Shown here in pieces: positions 45,572 through 53,917 of a stretch of 64,000 nt of DNA. Both the position numbers and the translations under genes were made by a program. Origin of the DNA: UBA10649 sp963700255 (lineage in GTDB: Bacteria > Actinomycetota > Actinomycetes > S36-B12). How positions within the stretch are numbered: position 1 is the first letter of the stretch; every line of letters starts with the position of its first letter. The notes below the pieces were generated by a model. The model was not told the DNA's origin. It was given only the letters and a program-made list of their open reading frames with translations, and did no database searches. The stretch is from NCBI GenBank assembly GCA_963700255.1, contig CAVOWW010000023.1, positions 178,794-242,793 of the forward strand, in the 5' to 3' direction.

Positions 45572-47139
45572 CAGTGGAAGAAGTGGCGCGTGCCGGTGAC
45601 GTACATCGTCACCCCTGCGGCACGGGCGGCCTCGAAGACCTCCTCGTCGCGGACCGATCCGCCCGGCTGGACGACGGCGCGGATCCCCGCATCCAGCAGG
45701 ACCTGGAGCCCGTCGGCGAACGGGAAGAAGGCATCCGAGGCGGCCACCGAGCCGGCAGCCCGATCGGCCGCCCGCTCGACCGACAGGCGGGCCGAGTCGA
45801 CGCGGTTGACCTGGCCCATGCCGACGCCCACGGCAGCGCCGCCGTTCGCCAGCAGGATGGCGTTCGACTTCACCGATCGGCAGGCGCGCCAGGCGAACTC
45901 GAGGTCGCGCAGCGTGGCGGCGTCGGCGGGCTCTCCGCTCACGAGCTGCCAGGTACCGGGATCATCACCATCGGCGTCGACGGCGTCGGCGACCTGGACG
46001 AGGACGCCGCCGGAGATCGACCGGGTCTCGATGTGCTGGCCCATGTGCGGACCGGCCACCTGGAGCACCCGGAGGTTCTTCTTCGCAGCGAGGACCGCCA
46101 GGGCACCCGCGTCATACGCCGGGGCGACGACCACCTCGGTGAAGACGTCGGCCATGGCCTCCGCCATCTCCGCCGTCACCTCGCGATTGGCCGCGACGAC
46201 TCCGCCGAATGCCGAGACCGGGTCGGTTGCGAAGGCCCGGCGGTAGGCCTCTGCCACGTCGAGCCCGACGGCGATCCCACAGGGGTTCGCATGCTTGATG
46301 ATCGCCACTGCCGGCTCGAGGTGGTCGAAGGCGGCGCGGCGTGCGGCATCGGCGTCGACGTAGTTGTTGTAGGACATCTCCTTGCCCTGCAGCTGCCGGG
46401 CTCCGGCCAGCGCCGGCTCGTGGTGGGCCGACAGGTACACCGCGGCGCGCTGGTGGGGGTTCTCGCCGTAGCGGAGGACGTTTCCGCGACGCCATGCCGC
46501 ACCCATCCACGCCGGGAAGCCGTCGCCGTCGGGATCAGGGGCGACGACACTGCCGAGCCAGGAGGCCACGGCGATGTCGTAGGTCGCGGTGTGGGAGAAG
46601 GCCTCGACGGCGAGCGCCGCTCGCTGCTCGAGCGTGAAGCCGCCTGCCGCCACGGCATCGAGGACGTCGCCATACCTCGACGGCGACGTCACGATCGCCA
46701 CGTTGGCGTAGTTCTTCGCCGATGCCCGCACCATCGCCGGACCCCCGATGTCGATCTGCTCGACGCAGTCGTCGACTCCGGCGCCGGAGGCCACCGTCTG
46801 CTCGAACGGGTAGAGGTTCACGATCACGAGCTCGAACGCGAGGATGCCGAGGTCCTCGAGCTGCTCCCGGTGGGAGTCCTTGCGCAGGTCTGCCAGCAGG
46901 CCGCCGTGGATATGGGGGTGGAGCGTCTTCACCCGGCCGTCGAGGGTCTCCGGGAACCCGGTGACGTCACCCACCGCCGTGACCGGCACGCCGGCCGCCG
47001 CGATCGTGCTCGCGGTGGACCCGGTCGAGACGATCTCGATGCCGGCGAGGGACAGGCCCCGTGCCAGGTTCTCGAGCCCGGACTTGTCGTACACCGAGAC
47101 GAGGGCGCGTCGGACGGGACGGCGGGTCGGGTCGCTCAC
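45571..47139 (-). CDS. purH: AICAR transformylase / IMP cyclohydrolase
   Basis: Last two steps of IMP synthesis, 522 residues. The N-terminal MGS-like cyclohydrolase domain reads ALVSVYDKSGLENLARGL, IVSTGSTASTIA, GRVKTLHPHIHGGLL; the transformylase domain has LRYGENPHQRAAVY, GKEMSYNNYVDADAA, AIIKHANPCGIAVG (catalytic Lys-His) and SDAFFPFADGL. It ends in the typical RHFFH. The ATG at 47139 overlaps the purN stop by four bases. Uses 10-formyl-THF made by FolD two genes downstream. Confidence 0.95.
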   Translation of the reverse strand: MSDPTRRPVRRALVSVYDKSGLENLARGLSLAGIEIVSTGSTASTIAAAGVPVTAVGDVTGFPETLDGRVKTLHPHIHGGLLADLRKDSHREQLEDLGILAFELVIVNLYPFEQTVASGAGVDDCVEQIDIGGPAMVRASAKNYANVAIVTSPSRYGDVLDAVAAGGFTLEQRAALAVEAFSHTATYDIAVASWLGSVVAPDPDGDGFPAWMGAAWRRGNVLRYGENPHQRAAVYLSAHHEPALAGARQLQGKEMSYNNYVDADAARRAAFDHLEPAVAIIKHANPCGIAVGLDVAEAYRRAFATDPVSAFGGVVAANREVTAEMAEAMADVFTEVVVAPAYDAGALAVLAAKKNLRVLQVAGPHMGQHIETRSISGGVLVQVADAVDADGDDPGTWQLVSGEPADAATLRDLEFAWRACRSVKSNAILLANGGAAVGVGMGQVNRVDSARLSVERAADRAAGSVAASDAFFPFADGLQVLLDAGIRAVVQPGGSVRDEEVFEAARAAGVTMYVTGTRHFFH

Positions 47140-47711
47140 TGGTTCTCTCCGATCAGTTGCGCCAGCGTCTCCACCAGCAGGGTCCGTTCGACTTCCTTGA
47201 TGCGCTCGTGCAGCGAGGCCTCGTCGTCACCGGGCAGCACGTCCACCGCACGCTGGGCGAGGATCGGCCCGGTGTCGACTCCGTGATCGACGACGTGAAC
47301 GGTGCAGCCGGTGACCTTCACCCCGTAGCGAAGCGCGTCGCGCACTCCGTGGGCACCGGCGAAGGCCGGCAGCAGCGCGGGGTGCGTGTTGATGATCCGG
47401 CCGGGGAAGGCGTCGACCACGGCTGGTCCGAGGATCCGCATGAACCCCGCGCTGACCACCCAGTCCGGTTCGAGCGCGCTCAGGCGGCCCAGGAGAGCGT
47501 CATCCCACGCCGGCCTGTCCGGGTAGTCGGCAGGTCGCTCGACGAACACCGGGATCCCGGCCTGCTCGGCCCTCGACACGGCCATGACCCCGGGGACATC
47601 GCTGCCCACCGCCACCACATCCGCGTCCAGCCGTCCCGTGGCCACCGCGTCCACGACGCTCTGGAGCAGCGTGCCCGATCCGGAGGCGAGCACGACGATG
47701 CGGGCGGACAC
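47136..47711 (-). CDS. purN: Phosphoribosylglycinamide formyltransferase
   Basis: Transfers a formyl group from 10-formyl-THF to GAR. A 191-residue formyltransferase: IVVLASGSGTLLQSVVDA (phosphate loop), VSAGFMRILGPAVVDAFPGR, IINTHPALLPAFAG with the catalytic Asn and His, and GCTVHVVDHGVDTGPILAQ with the catalytic Asp. The start overlaps nothing; 62 bases separate it from the upstream secreted-protein gene. Translationally coupled to purH. Confidence 0.95.
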   Translation of the reverse strand: MSARIVVLASGSGTLLQSVVDAVATGRLDADVVAVGSDVPGVMAVSRAEQAGIPVFVERPADYPDRPAWDDALLGRLSALEPDWVVSAGFMRILGPAVVDAFPGRIINTHPALLPAFAGAHGVRDALRYGVKVTGCTVHVVDHGVDTGPILAQRAVDVLPGDDEASLHERIKEVERTLLVETLAQLIGENQ

Positions 47712-47773
47712 GCTCGAACCCTACCGAGCCGCCGATCCCGAGACGCATGGCCCGGGACCAGCGGCCGGTCGGA

Positions 47774-48466
47774 TCAATTGTTGATCGGCACCGTCCACGC
47801 GTCCAGCTGAGTGGCCGGCGTGCCAACCCACTTCCGGGCCGGCGGGACGACCGGCGTGGGCACCGTTGACGCCGTGTAGGTACCCGAGGCCAGTTCCGAC
47901 ATGCTCTCATCCACCAGCAGGAACGAGACGCTCCGCGTGGATGCCCCCGCGAACTCGTCCACGTTCGCGACCGTCATGCCCTTGGCATTGAACGCCACAA
48001 GGTAGATCGGGGTCCCGTCATCCGTGGTGGCCAGCCCGAATCGGGCGTCGGTCGGCCACGGGAAGCCCCTGAAGGTGGACCAGTAGTCACGCCCCAACTG
48101 GTAGGTCACGGAGCCGACCGGGAGCCGGTGCCACTTCATGTCTCCGAAGGACTCGGCCGCCTGCTCCCAGCAGCGGTCGACGCGCACGCACCTGATCCGC
48201 GTGGTGGTGCCATCGGTACGACGCTCGCCGACAAGGGAGCCGTCGCGATTCACGGTGAGGTCGACGTCGCCAGCCGCCGACGTCATCTTCACGGACACTG
48301 TTGTGCCCGAGGCGAAGACCCCTGACGCGGCAGCAGCGGCGGCATAGGCCGCCTCGTACTCCGCTTGTGGCACACCGGGGTCGGCCGCCAGCGCAGTCCC
48401 CGGCATCATCAGCGTTCCGACGGCGAGCAGGGAGACAACGGACACCAGACGCGCGACGATACGCAT
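47774..48466 (-). CDS. Secreted protein, family A of a paralogous pair
   Basis: About 230 residues with a signal peptide (cleavage after about residue 27, ALAA). Shared with the next gene: CVRVDRCW (two cysteines five apart, likely a disulfide), KWHRLPVGSVTYQLGRDYW, GFPWPTDARF, and the C-terminal PPARKWVGTPATQLDAWTVPIN. The mature part looks like a mixed alpha/beta domain after a GVFASGTTVSVKM strand; a LolA/LppX-like fold is conceivable but unproven. ATG 48466 was chosen as AGGGACGG lies 8 bases upstream. I do not know a described family. Confidence 0.7.
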   Translation of the reverse strand: MRIVARLVSVVSLLAVGTLMMPGTALAADPGVPQAEYEAAYAAAAAASGVFASGTTVSVKMTSAAGDVDLTVNRDGSLVGERRTDGTTTRIRCVRVDRCWEQAAESFGDMKWHRLPVGSVTYQLGRDYWSTFRGFPWPTDARFGLATTDDGTPIYLVAFNAKGMTVANVDEFAGASTRSVSFLLVDESMSELASGTYTASTVPTPVVPPARKWVGTPATQLDAWTVPINN

Positions 48467-48593
48467 CGAAATCACCGTCCCTCTTCGGCTGCTTCCAGTG
48501 TCCCTCCGCTGAGTCGGCTTGTCGCGACCGGCCGTCCCGATGCTGAGCTCACGGATGACGCTCGCCGCCTCTGTGCGCTCCAGAGCCGGATCG

Positions 48594-49301
48594 TCAGCTG
48601 TTGATCACCGCTCGCCAGAGACCCCCGTCGGAAAGCGGGCGACCCACCTTGCGGCGGGCCGGCGGCGAAATGGCCACTGGCTCCGCGAGCGCGAGCATGA
48701 CGACCGACCGGGCCGGCACGAGGCTGTTGTCCGCTCCGACGACGAACACGGTGTCGACGATGGAGGTACCGTCCACCACGGTCGTCTGCACCAGGGACAG
48801 GTCGGGCTCGCTGCTGATCACGCTGAACGCCCGGGCCCCCTCGGGCGTCGGGGCGACGACATAGCTGGCGGTCTCGGGCCACGGAAAGGCCGTCCATTCC
48901 GCCCAGAACGCGCGGGTCTGCTCGTACGCCACGGCACCGGCCGGCAGCCGATGCCACTTCGCGTCCCCGTAGCCCGCCCGCGAGAGCGCCCAGCAGCGGT
49001 CCACCCGGACGCACTTCATGACGTAGTCCGACTTCGGTCCCTGCTCGGTCCACACCAGCGACCCGTCGGCGTTGACGGACATCGACACCGTCACGCTGGT
49101 GCTGCCGTTCCTGGTCTCGAGCAGGATGGTCGAGCCGGGAGCGAACACACCGGTGGCCTCGACCGCCGCGTCGAGTTCAGCCCGGTAGGTCTCCTTGGGG
49201 ACCGGATCGGCGCTCGCCGGTGACTGAAGCAGGAGCACGGCGACGAGGCCCAGGGCTGCGGCGCCGAGCACGCGCGCACCCACGCCGAGCCGCCCGCTCA
49301 T
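48594..49301 (-). CDS. Secreted protein, family B of a paralogous pair
   Basis: A 235-residue paralogue of the downstream gene, with signal peptide to about residue 31 (SPASA). It repeats the pattern: TGVFAPGSTILLETR, CVRVDRCWALS, DAKWHRLPAGAVAYEQTRAFW, AFPWPETASYV and PPARRKVGRPLSDGGLWRAVINS. The identity appears concentrated in the middle and the last 25 residues. No lipobox, so freely secreted or wall-bound. 118 bases of non-coding DNA separate it from its paralogue. The gene 24 bases upstream encodes an integral membrane protein that may be a partner. Confidence 0.72.
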   Translation of the reverse strand: MSGRLGVGARVLGAAALGLVAVLLLQSPASADPVPKETYRAELDAAVEATGVFAPGSTILLETRNGSTSVTVSMSVNADGSLVWTEQGPKSDYVMKCVRVDRCWALSRAGYGDAKWHRLPAGAVAYEQTRAFWAEWTAFPWPETASYVVAPTPEGARAFSVISSEPDLSLVQTTVVDGTSIVDTVFVVGADNSLVPARSVVMLALAEPVAISPPARRKVGRPLSDGGLWRAVINS

Positions 49302-49324
49302 CCGCACCGCACGCCTCCCGACCG

Positions 49325-50059
49325 CTAGGCGATCGGCTCCCTGTTGAACTGCCGGTACATGTGGGCCGTGAACAGGCACGCGAAGGGCAGCGTCACGAGC
49401 GTGAGGAGGCCGAAGAACAGGCCACCGAGGATCTGCACGAGCACGTTGATGATGGTCATGATGAGGGCCGGGCCGATGTTCTTGCTCACGGCCGCGTAGC
49501 TCGCCTTGAAGGCGTCGCCGACGCTGAGCCCCTTGTCGAGGATGTAGTACGGGCCCAGCTGCAGGAAGAAGAACACGAGGAGACCGGGGAGGATGCACAG
49601 GATCAGGCCGAGGACGCCGAAGATCGCGAAGACGATCATGTAGAGGATGTAGCGGCCGAGGTACTGGGTCGTGAACATCTCTGCGAACGTGGGCGGGATC
49701 CCCTGCGTGCTCCGGATCGCGGCGCGCTGCACCCCGATCTGCGCGATGAAGGCGATCAGCGCGAAGAAGAGCGAGATGACGATCGCGGCGATCGCGGACA
49801 GGCCGAGCGCCGCCGTGCACGCGTTGAGCTGTCCGGTGGTCTGCGGGTTGGAGCAGTCGACCAGGATGTTCTGCAGGGGGTTGGTCCCGAGGCCCTGCAG
49901 CACGTAGATGACCGTGACGACGGCGGCCAGCCCGACGAAGGCGGCGGCGTTCGACTTGAACCGGTCGAAGGCCCACGAGATCGCGGCGCCCACGTCGGCA
50001 CGCGAAGGGCCCTCTGGCGGCGGGACGGCGGCGCTGCCGGGCGGGAGTTGGTCAGCCAT
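49325..50059 (-). CDS. Polytopic membrane protein (DUF975/GlpQ-membrane-domain-like)
   Basis: A 244-residue protein with a Pro-rich cytosolic start (LPPGSAAVPPPEGPSR), about five to six helices and the pattern DVGAAISWAFDRFKSNAAAF, YILDKGLSVGDAFKASYAAVSKN, which recur in DUF975 and glycerophosphodiester phosphodiesterase membrane domains. The last is an amphipathic helix typical of these families. It could scaffold membrane curvature or secretion; no catalytic residues are visible. It lies 12 bases after the DUF6350 gene and 24 before the secreted paralogue. Confidence 0.72.
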   Translation of the reverse strand: MADQLPPGSAAVPPPEGPSRADVGAAISWAFDRFKSNAAAFVGLAAVVTVIYVLQGLGTNPLQNILVDCSNPQTTGQLNACTAALGLSAIAAIVISLFFALIAFIAQIGVQRAAIRSTQGIPPTFAEMFTTQYLGRYILYMIVFAIFGVLGLILCILPGLLVFFFLQLGPYYILDKGLSVGDAFKASYAAVSKNIGPALIMTIINVLVQILGGLFFGLLTLVTLPFACLFTAHMYRQFNREPIA

Positions 50060-50071
50060 CTCGTCGTCCTC

Positions 50072-51400
50072 TCATGGGGTGTCGACGATGACGCTACTCG
50101 CCTCGGGCGCGCCCGGGTCGACGTTGGCGACGGTCAGCCGACGTCGGTCGCTCGGAGCCGCCGCTGCGGCGCTCGGGGCGGCCCCGAGCACGATCAGGAC
50201 GGCGCCGAGGATGCCGACCGTGGCCGGGACGGGGCCGAGGAACGCCAGCCGGAGATCCCCCAGCGAGCCGGAGGCGAGGAACGCCCCGAGTGCGAGCAGC
50301 GCCCCCGCGACGGCCGCCGCGCCCGTCGCGAGGGCCAGGCGCACGAGCCGCGACTCACGGCGCGCCCGACGGGCGATGACCAGGCCGGCAAGCACCCCAG
50401 CCGCCACCCCGGTCAGCGGCAGCGCCCAGGCGAGCGGTGTCGCGCCCTGGGGCAGGGCCGCCAGCAGCGGGAACGGGGGCAACTGAGTGGGAGCGGTGAC
50501 GGCGACGAAAGGCGAGATCGTCACGCCGGGCCCGATGACGACACCGGCGCCCATGACGTACGCGGTGCCCCACATCGCGACCACCGGCACGTAGGCCACG
50601 CCCAGGGCCAGCAGTCCGAGACCGCCACCGAGCCCGCCGGCCAGCGACTGCGCCATGGTGACCGCATCGTCGATGTGCAGCATCAGGGAGAGGGTGGCCG
50701 CGAGCGCGCCCAGGCCCATGAGCGCCACCGCGCCGACGGCACCGGCCCGCACCACCACGAGCAGGAGCCTGGGCACGAAGTCGGTCCAGTCGGCGCGCGA
50801 CGCGCGCAGCGTGCCGAACCCGAGGGCGAGGAGTGCGACCAGGAACCCGAAGCCGAGGGCCGCGGGGACCGAGACCGACGCCGCCGCGCGTGACGTCAGC
50901 ACTGCCAGCGTGCCAGCGACGACGGCGTAGGCGGCCGCCCCGGCGAGAACCAGCTGCGCAGCGGCCCGGGGCGTGTCGACGTCGCAGCGGCGGGCGGCCC
51001 ACCCGCCGGCATAGCCGAGCAGGAGGAGCGGGATCACGGCCAGGCCCCAGGGGATCAGGGTCACCGTCACGCCGGCGATGGTGACGGGCGCCCCGTGCGA
51101 CACGACCCAGATCAGGCCGGACAGCCGCAGGGACTCGACCCAGGTGAGCCCGCTCTGCGGTGAGGACATCCACATGACCAGCATCGGCAGCGCCGCCAGG
51201 CCCAGCCCGATGAATGCCGCCCACAGGGCGCCCACCACGCCGTTGAGCCACGGCTGGCGGGCGGAGCCAACGCGGCCGAGCCGGCCGATCGTGCGGGCGG
51301 ACGCCCTCCCGGACTGCCGCAGCCGCGACACCACGGGGGTTCGGCGCGGCGGCTGTCCTTCGTGCCCGGGGGTCGCCGAAGGCAGGGTGGGGGCGGTCAC
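50072..51400 (-). CDS. DUF6350 integral membrane protein
   Basis: About 442 residues and ten or more helices. GLTWVESLRLSGLIWVVSHGAPVTIAGVTVTLIPWGLAVIPLLLL is split here as WVVSHGAPVTIAG and LIPWGLAVIPLLLLGYAG, the DUF6350 signature. The family is conserved in actinobacteria upstream of purN, as here, with unknown function. GTG 51400 (TAPTLPSATPGHEG) was chosen; the frame is open to 51445. The last residues (RRRLTVANVDPGAPE) are a hydrophilic tail. SDR gene and this gene are on the same strand with 48 bases between. Confidence 0.78.
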   Translation of the reverse strand: MTAPTLPSATPGHEGQPPRRTPVVSRLRQSGRASARTIGRLGRVGSARQPWLNGVVGALWAAFIGLGLAALPMLVMWMSSPQSGLTWVESLRLSGLIWVVSHGAPVTIAGVTVTLIPWGLAVIPLLLLGYAGGWAARRCDVDTPRAAAQLVLAGAAAYAVVAGTLAVLTSRAAASVSVPAALGFGFLVALLALGFGTLRASRADWTDFVPRLLLVVVRAGAVGAVALMGLGALAATLSLMLHIDDAVTMAQSLAGGLGGGLGLLALGVAYVPVVAMWGTAYVMGAGVVIGPGVTISPFVAVTAPTQLPPFPLLAALPQGATPLAWALPLTGVAAGVLAGLVIARRARRESRLVRLALATGAAAVAGALLALGAFLASGSLGDLRLAFLGPVPATVGILGAVLIVLGAAPSAAAAAPSDRRRLTVANVDPGAPEASSVIVDTP

Positions 51401-51448
51401 CGTCCCAGAATCGCAGTTCCTCCCGACCGAGGCCGGGATCGCCACGCG

Positions 51449-52243
51449 CTAGCCCTGACCGCCCATGACGGTCTGATCCCAGTCGATGACCGAGCCGGTG
51501 ACCACCCCGGATCCGTCGGACAGCAGGTACACGATCATGTCGGCGATCTCGTCAGGGTCGCCGAGCCGGCCCGCAGGCAGGTCCCGGCCCGCCTCCTCGA
51601 GCCACCCGTCCTGGGCGCCGTGGAATCGGCGCTGAACAGCGTCTTCGCCCTCGGTCGCGGTCCAGCCGATATTGAGGCCGTTCACCCTGATCCGGTCCCG
51701 ACGGTGGGCGTGCGCGGCGTTGCGGGTGAGGGAGGCGAGCCCGCCCTTCGTCGCGGCGTAGGGCGCGAGGATCGAGCTGCCCGTGTGCGCCGAGATCGAG
51801 ATGACGTTGACGACAGTCCCGGCTGCCTCACGGCGGAGCATGTCGCGCACCGCGGCCTGCATGATGAAGAAGGGCCCCCGCAGGTTGATCGCGACGTGGG
51901 CGTCGAACATCTCGGGTGTCGTGTCGAGGAGCGTCCCGCGATCCGTGAGCGCTGCGGCGTTCACGACGCAGTCGACCCGCCCGAAGGCGCTGACGGTCTC
52001 GGTCACCGACGCGACCGCCTGATCCACGACCGCCACGTCGGCGCGGATGAACAACGGCTCGGTGCCCAGTGCGTCGAGCTCGTCGACCAGGTCCTCCGCC
52101 ACCTCGGGCCTTCGTCCCGTGATGACGACCGCCTCGGCCCCGCAGCGGGCCGCTGTGCGCGCCGCCGCCGCTCCCACGCCCTGCGTTCCACCGCTCACGA
52201 GGACGACCTTGCCCGCCAGTGCGTCCGTGCCCAGAACAGTCAT
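51449..52243 (-). CDS. Short-chain dehydrogenase/reductase
   Basis: A 264-residue classical SDR: cofactor loop VLVSGGTQGVGAA, VNAAALTD (NAG-like), the catalytic Ser in VISISAHTGS, and YAATKGG carrying Tyr and Lys. The C-terminal part ends with DWDQTVMGG as in family members assigned to hydroxysteroid/3-oxoacyl groups; substrate not assignable. The Arg residues after the second strand (ITGRRPE) favour NADP. ATG 52243 preferred over one four codons earlier. It is followed by DUF6350, and preceded 19 bases upstream by the TSUP transporter. Confidence 0.83.
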   Translation of the reverse strand: MTVLGTDALAGKVVLVSGGTQGVGAAAARTAARCGAEAVVITGRRPEVAEDLVDELDALGTEPLFIRADVAVVDQAVASVTETVSAFGRVDCVVNAAALTDRGTLLDTTPEMFDAHVAINLRGPFFIMQAAVRDMLRREAAGTVVNVISISAHTGSSILAPYAATKGGLASLTRNAAHAHRRDRIRVNGLNIGWTATEGEDAVQRRFHGAQDGWLEEAGRDLPAGRLGDPDEIADMIVYLLSDGSGVVTGSVIDWDQTVMGGQG

Positions 52244-52261
52244 GGCCGCAGTCAACCAGCC

Positions 52262-53023
52262 TCAGCCGTGCACGATCAGCCACATCGCGGCGACCGCGCT
52301 GAGGGAGAGGGCGATCGCGGTGAACACCTGCTCGTTCATCCGCCGGAACACCGCCACCCCCACCAGGGCGCCGAGGACGATGAGCGGTGCCAGCCACAGG
52401 TCGACGAGCAGGGTCTCGGGGGTGATGAAGCCGAGTCCGCCGATCACGGGAACCTTGATCAGGTTGAGGATCAGGAAGAACCAGGCCGACGTCCCCATGA
52501 AGGCGAGCATCGACACCCGCATCTTCACGAGGTACAGCGTCATCGCGGTGCCACCGGCGTTGGCCGCCATCGTCGTCATGCCGGCGAGACCGCCGAAGAA
52601 CAGGATTCCCGCCCGCGATCGCATGGGCTCCAGCTCGTGGTCGTGGTCGTGGCGCTCACTCCACCGCCGCCACACCTCGAGGGCCACCGACGCCAGGATG
52701 AGCACCCCGATGATGCGCCCCAGCGTCGAGACCGGCAGGAAGCGGAACAGGGCCGCCGTGATCGCGAACCCGAGGAGCACGCCGGGCACGAGGCGGCGGA
52801 TGAGGGCCCAGTCGGCATGCTGCCGGTAGTAGCCCAGCGCGAACAGGTCGCCGAGCAGGAGCAGAGGGACCATGAGCCCCGACGCGGTCGTGGCACCGAG
52901 TGCGGCCGCGAGCAGCGGCCCCGCCAGCACGCCCGCCACCGGCATGGCGGTCTTCGAGAAGCCGTACAGGACGACGGACACCGCAACGATGCCGAGGATC
53001 GCGGGAGTCCACGTGTCCGGCAC
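52262..53023 (-). CDS. TSUP-family (TauE/SafE) transporter
   Basis: A 253-residue membrane protein with about eight helices in two repeats; GFSKTAMPVAGVLAGPLLA and FFGGLAGMTTMAANAGGTAMTLYLV are the paired TSUP motifs. A histidine/acid-rich loop (SERHDHDHELEP) sits between the halves and may bind metal. Members export sulfite, sulfoacetate or other organosulfur/carboxylates. Ends 19 bases before the SDR start, and begins 15 bases after sucD, so it may ride on the sucCD transcript. Confidence 0.83.
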   Translation of the reverse strand: MPDTWTPAILGIVAVSVVLYGFSKTAMPVAGVLAGPLLAAALGATTASGLMVPLLLLGDLFALGYYRQHADWALIRRLVPGVLLGFAITAALFRFLPVSTLGRIIGVLILASVALEVWRRWSERHDHDHELEPMRSRAGILFFGGLAGMTTMAANAGGTAMTLYLVKMRVSMLAFMGTSAWFFLILNLIKVPVIGGLGFITPETLLVDLWLAPLIVLGALVGVAVFRRMNEQVFTAIALSLSAVAAMWLIVHG

Positions 53024-53037
53024 GGACCGCCTCCCGA

Positions 53038-53907
53038 CTACTTGGTCATGATCTCCCGCATGAGCTCCGCCGTGGCCGACGGAGTCTTCCCCACGCGAAC
53101 GCCCACGGCCTCGAGGGCCTCCTGCTTCGCGGCGGCGGTGCCGGCCGAGCCGGAGACGATGGCGCCGGCGTGGCCCATCGTCTTGCCCTCGGGCGCGGTG
53201 AAGCCAGCGACGTAGCCGACGACGGGCTTCGTGACGTTGTCCTTGATGAACGCCGCAGCCCGCTCCTCGGCGTCGCCGCCGATCTCGCCGATCATCACGA
53301 TGGCGTCGGTCTCGGGGTCGTCCTGGAAGGCCGCGAGTGCGTCGATGTGGGTGGTGCCGATGATGGGGTCGCCGCCGATGCCGACGCAGGTCGAGAAGCC
53401 GAGATCACGAAGCTCGTACATCATCTGGTAGGTGAGCGTGCCCGACTTGGACACGAGCCCGATGCGGCCGGCCTGCGTGATCGACGCCGGGATGATCCCG
53501 GCGTTCGACTTGCCGGGGCTGATGATGCCCGGGCAGTTCGGCCCGATGATGCGCGTCGTGCCCGCATTGAGGGCGTACTGGAAGAACTGCGCGGTGTCGT
53601 GGACGGGGATGCCCTCGGTGATGACGACAGCCAGCGGGATCTCGGCGTCGACGGCCTCCTCGACCGCGGCCTTCGCGAAGCGCGGGGGCACGAACACGAC
53701 GGAGACGTTGGCGCCGGTGGCCTCCATGGCTGCTGCCACGTCGTTGAAGACGGGGATGCCGTCGACGTCCTGCCCGGCCTTTCCCGGGGTGACGCCGGCG
53801 ACGATCTGCGCTCCCGACGCCCGCATCAGACGGGTGTGCTTGGTGCCCTCGGAACCGGTCATGCCCTGCACGAGGATGCGACTGTTCTCGTCCAACCAGA
53901 TAGCCAT
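53038..53907 (-). CDS. sucD: Succinyl-CoA synthetase alpha subunit
   Basis: A 289-residue CoA-binding subunit. QGMTGSEGTKHTRLMRASGA (CoA-binding), GPNCPGIISPGKSNAGI, SGTLTYQMMYEL and GHAGAIVSGSAGTAAAKQEAL, which carries the phosphorylated active-site histidine. ATG 53907 (AIWLDENSRILVQG) was chosen as the usual start; the longer open frame is not family-like. It lies 10 bases downstream of sucC. With SucC it converts succinyl-CoA to succinate with ATP or GTP formation. Confidence 0.95.
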   Translation of the reverse strand: MAIWLDENSRILVQGMTGSEGTKHTRLMRASGAQIVAGVTPGKAGQDVDGIPVFNDVAAAMEATGANVSVVFVPPRFAKAAVEEAVDAEIPLAVVITEGIPVHDTAQFFQYALNAGTTRIIGPNCPGIISPGKSNAGIIPASITQAGRIGLVSKSGTLTYQMMYELRDLGFSTCVGIGGDPIIGTTHIDALAAFQDDPETDAIVMIGEIGGDAEERAAAFIKDNVTKPVVGYVAGFTAPEGKTMGHAGAIVSGSAGTAAAKQEALEAVGVRVGKTPSATAELMREIMTK

Positions 53908-53917
53908 CTCCGCGCCC

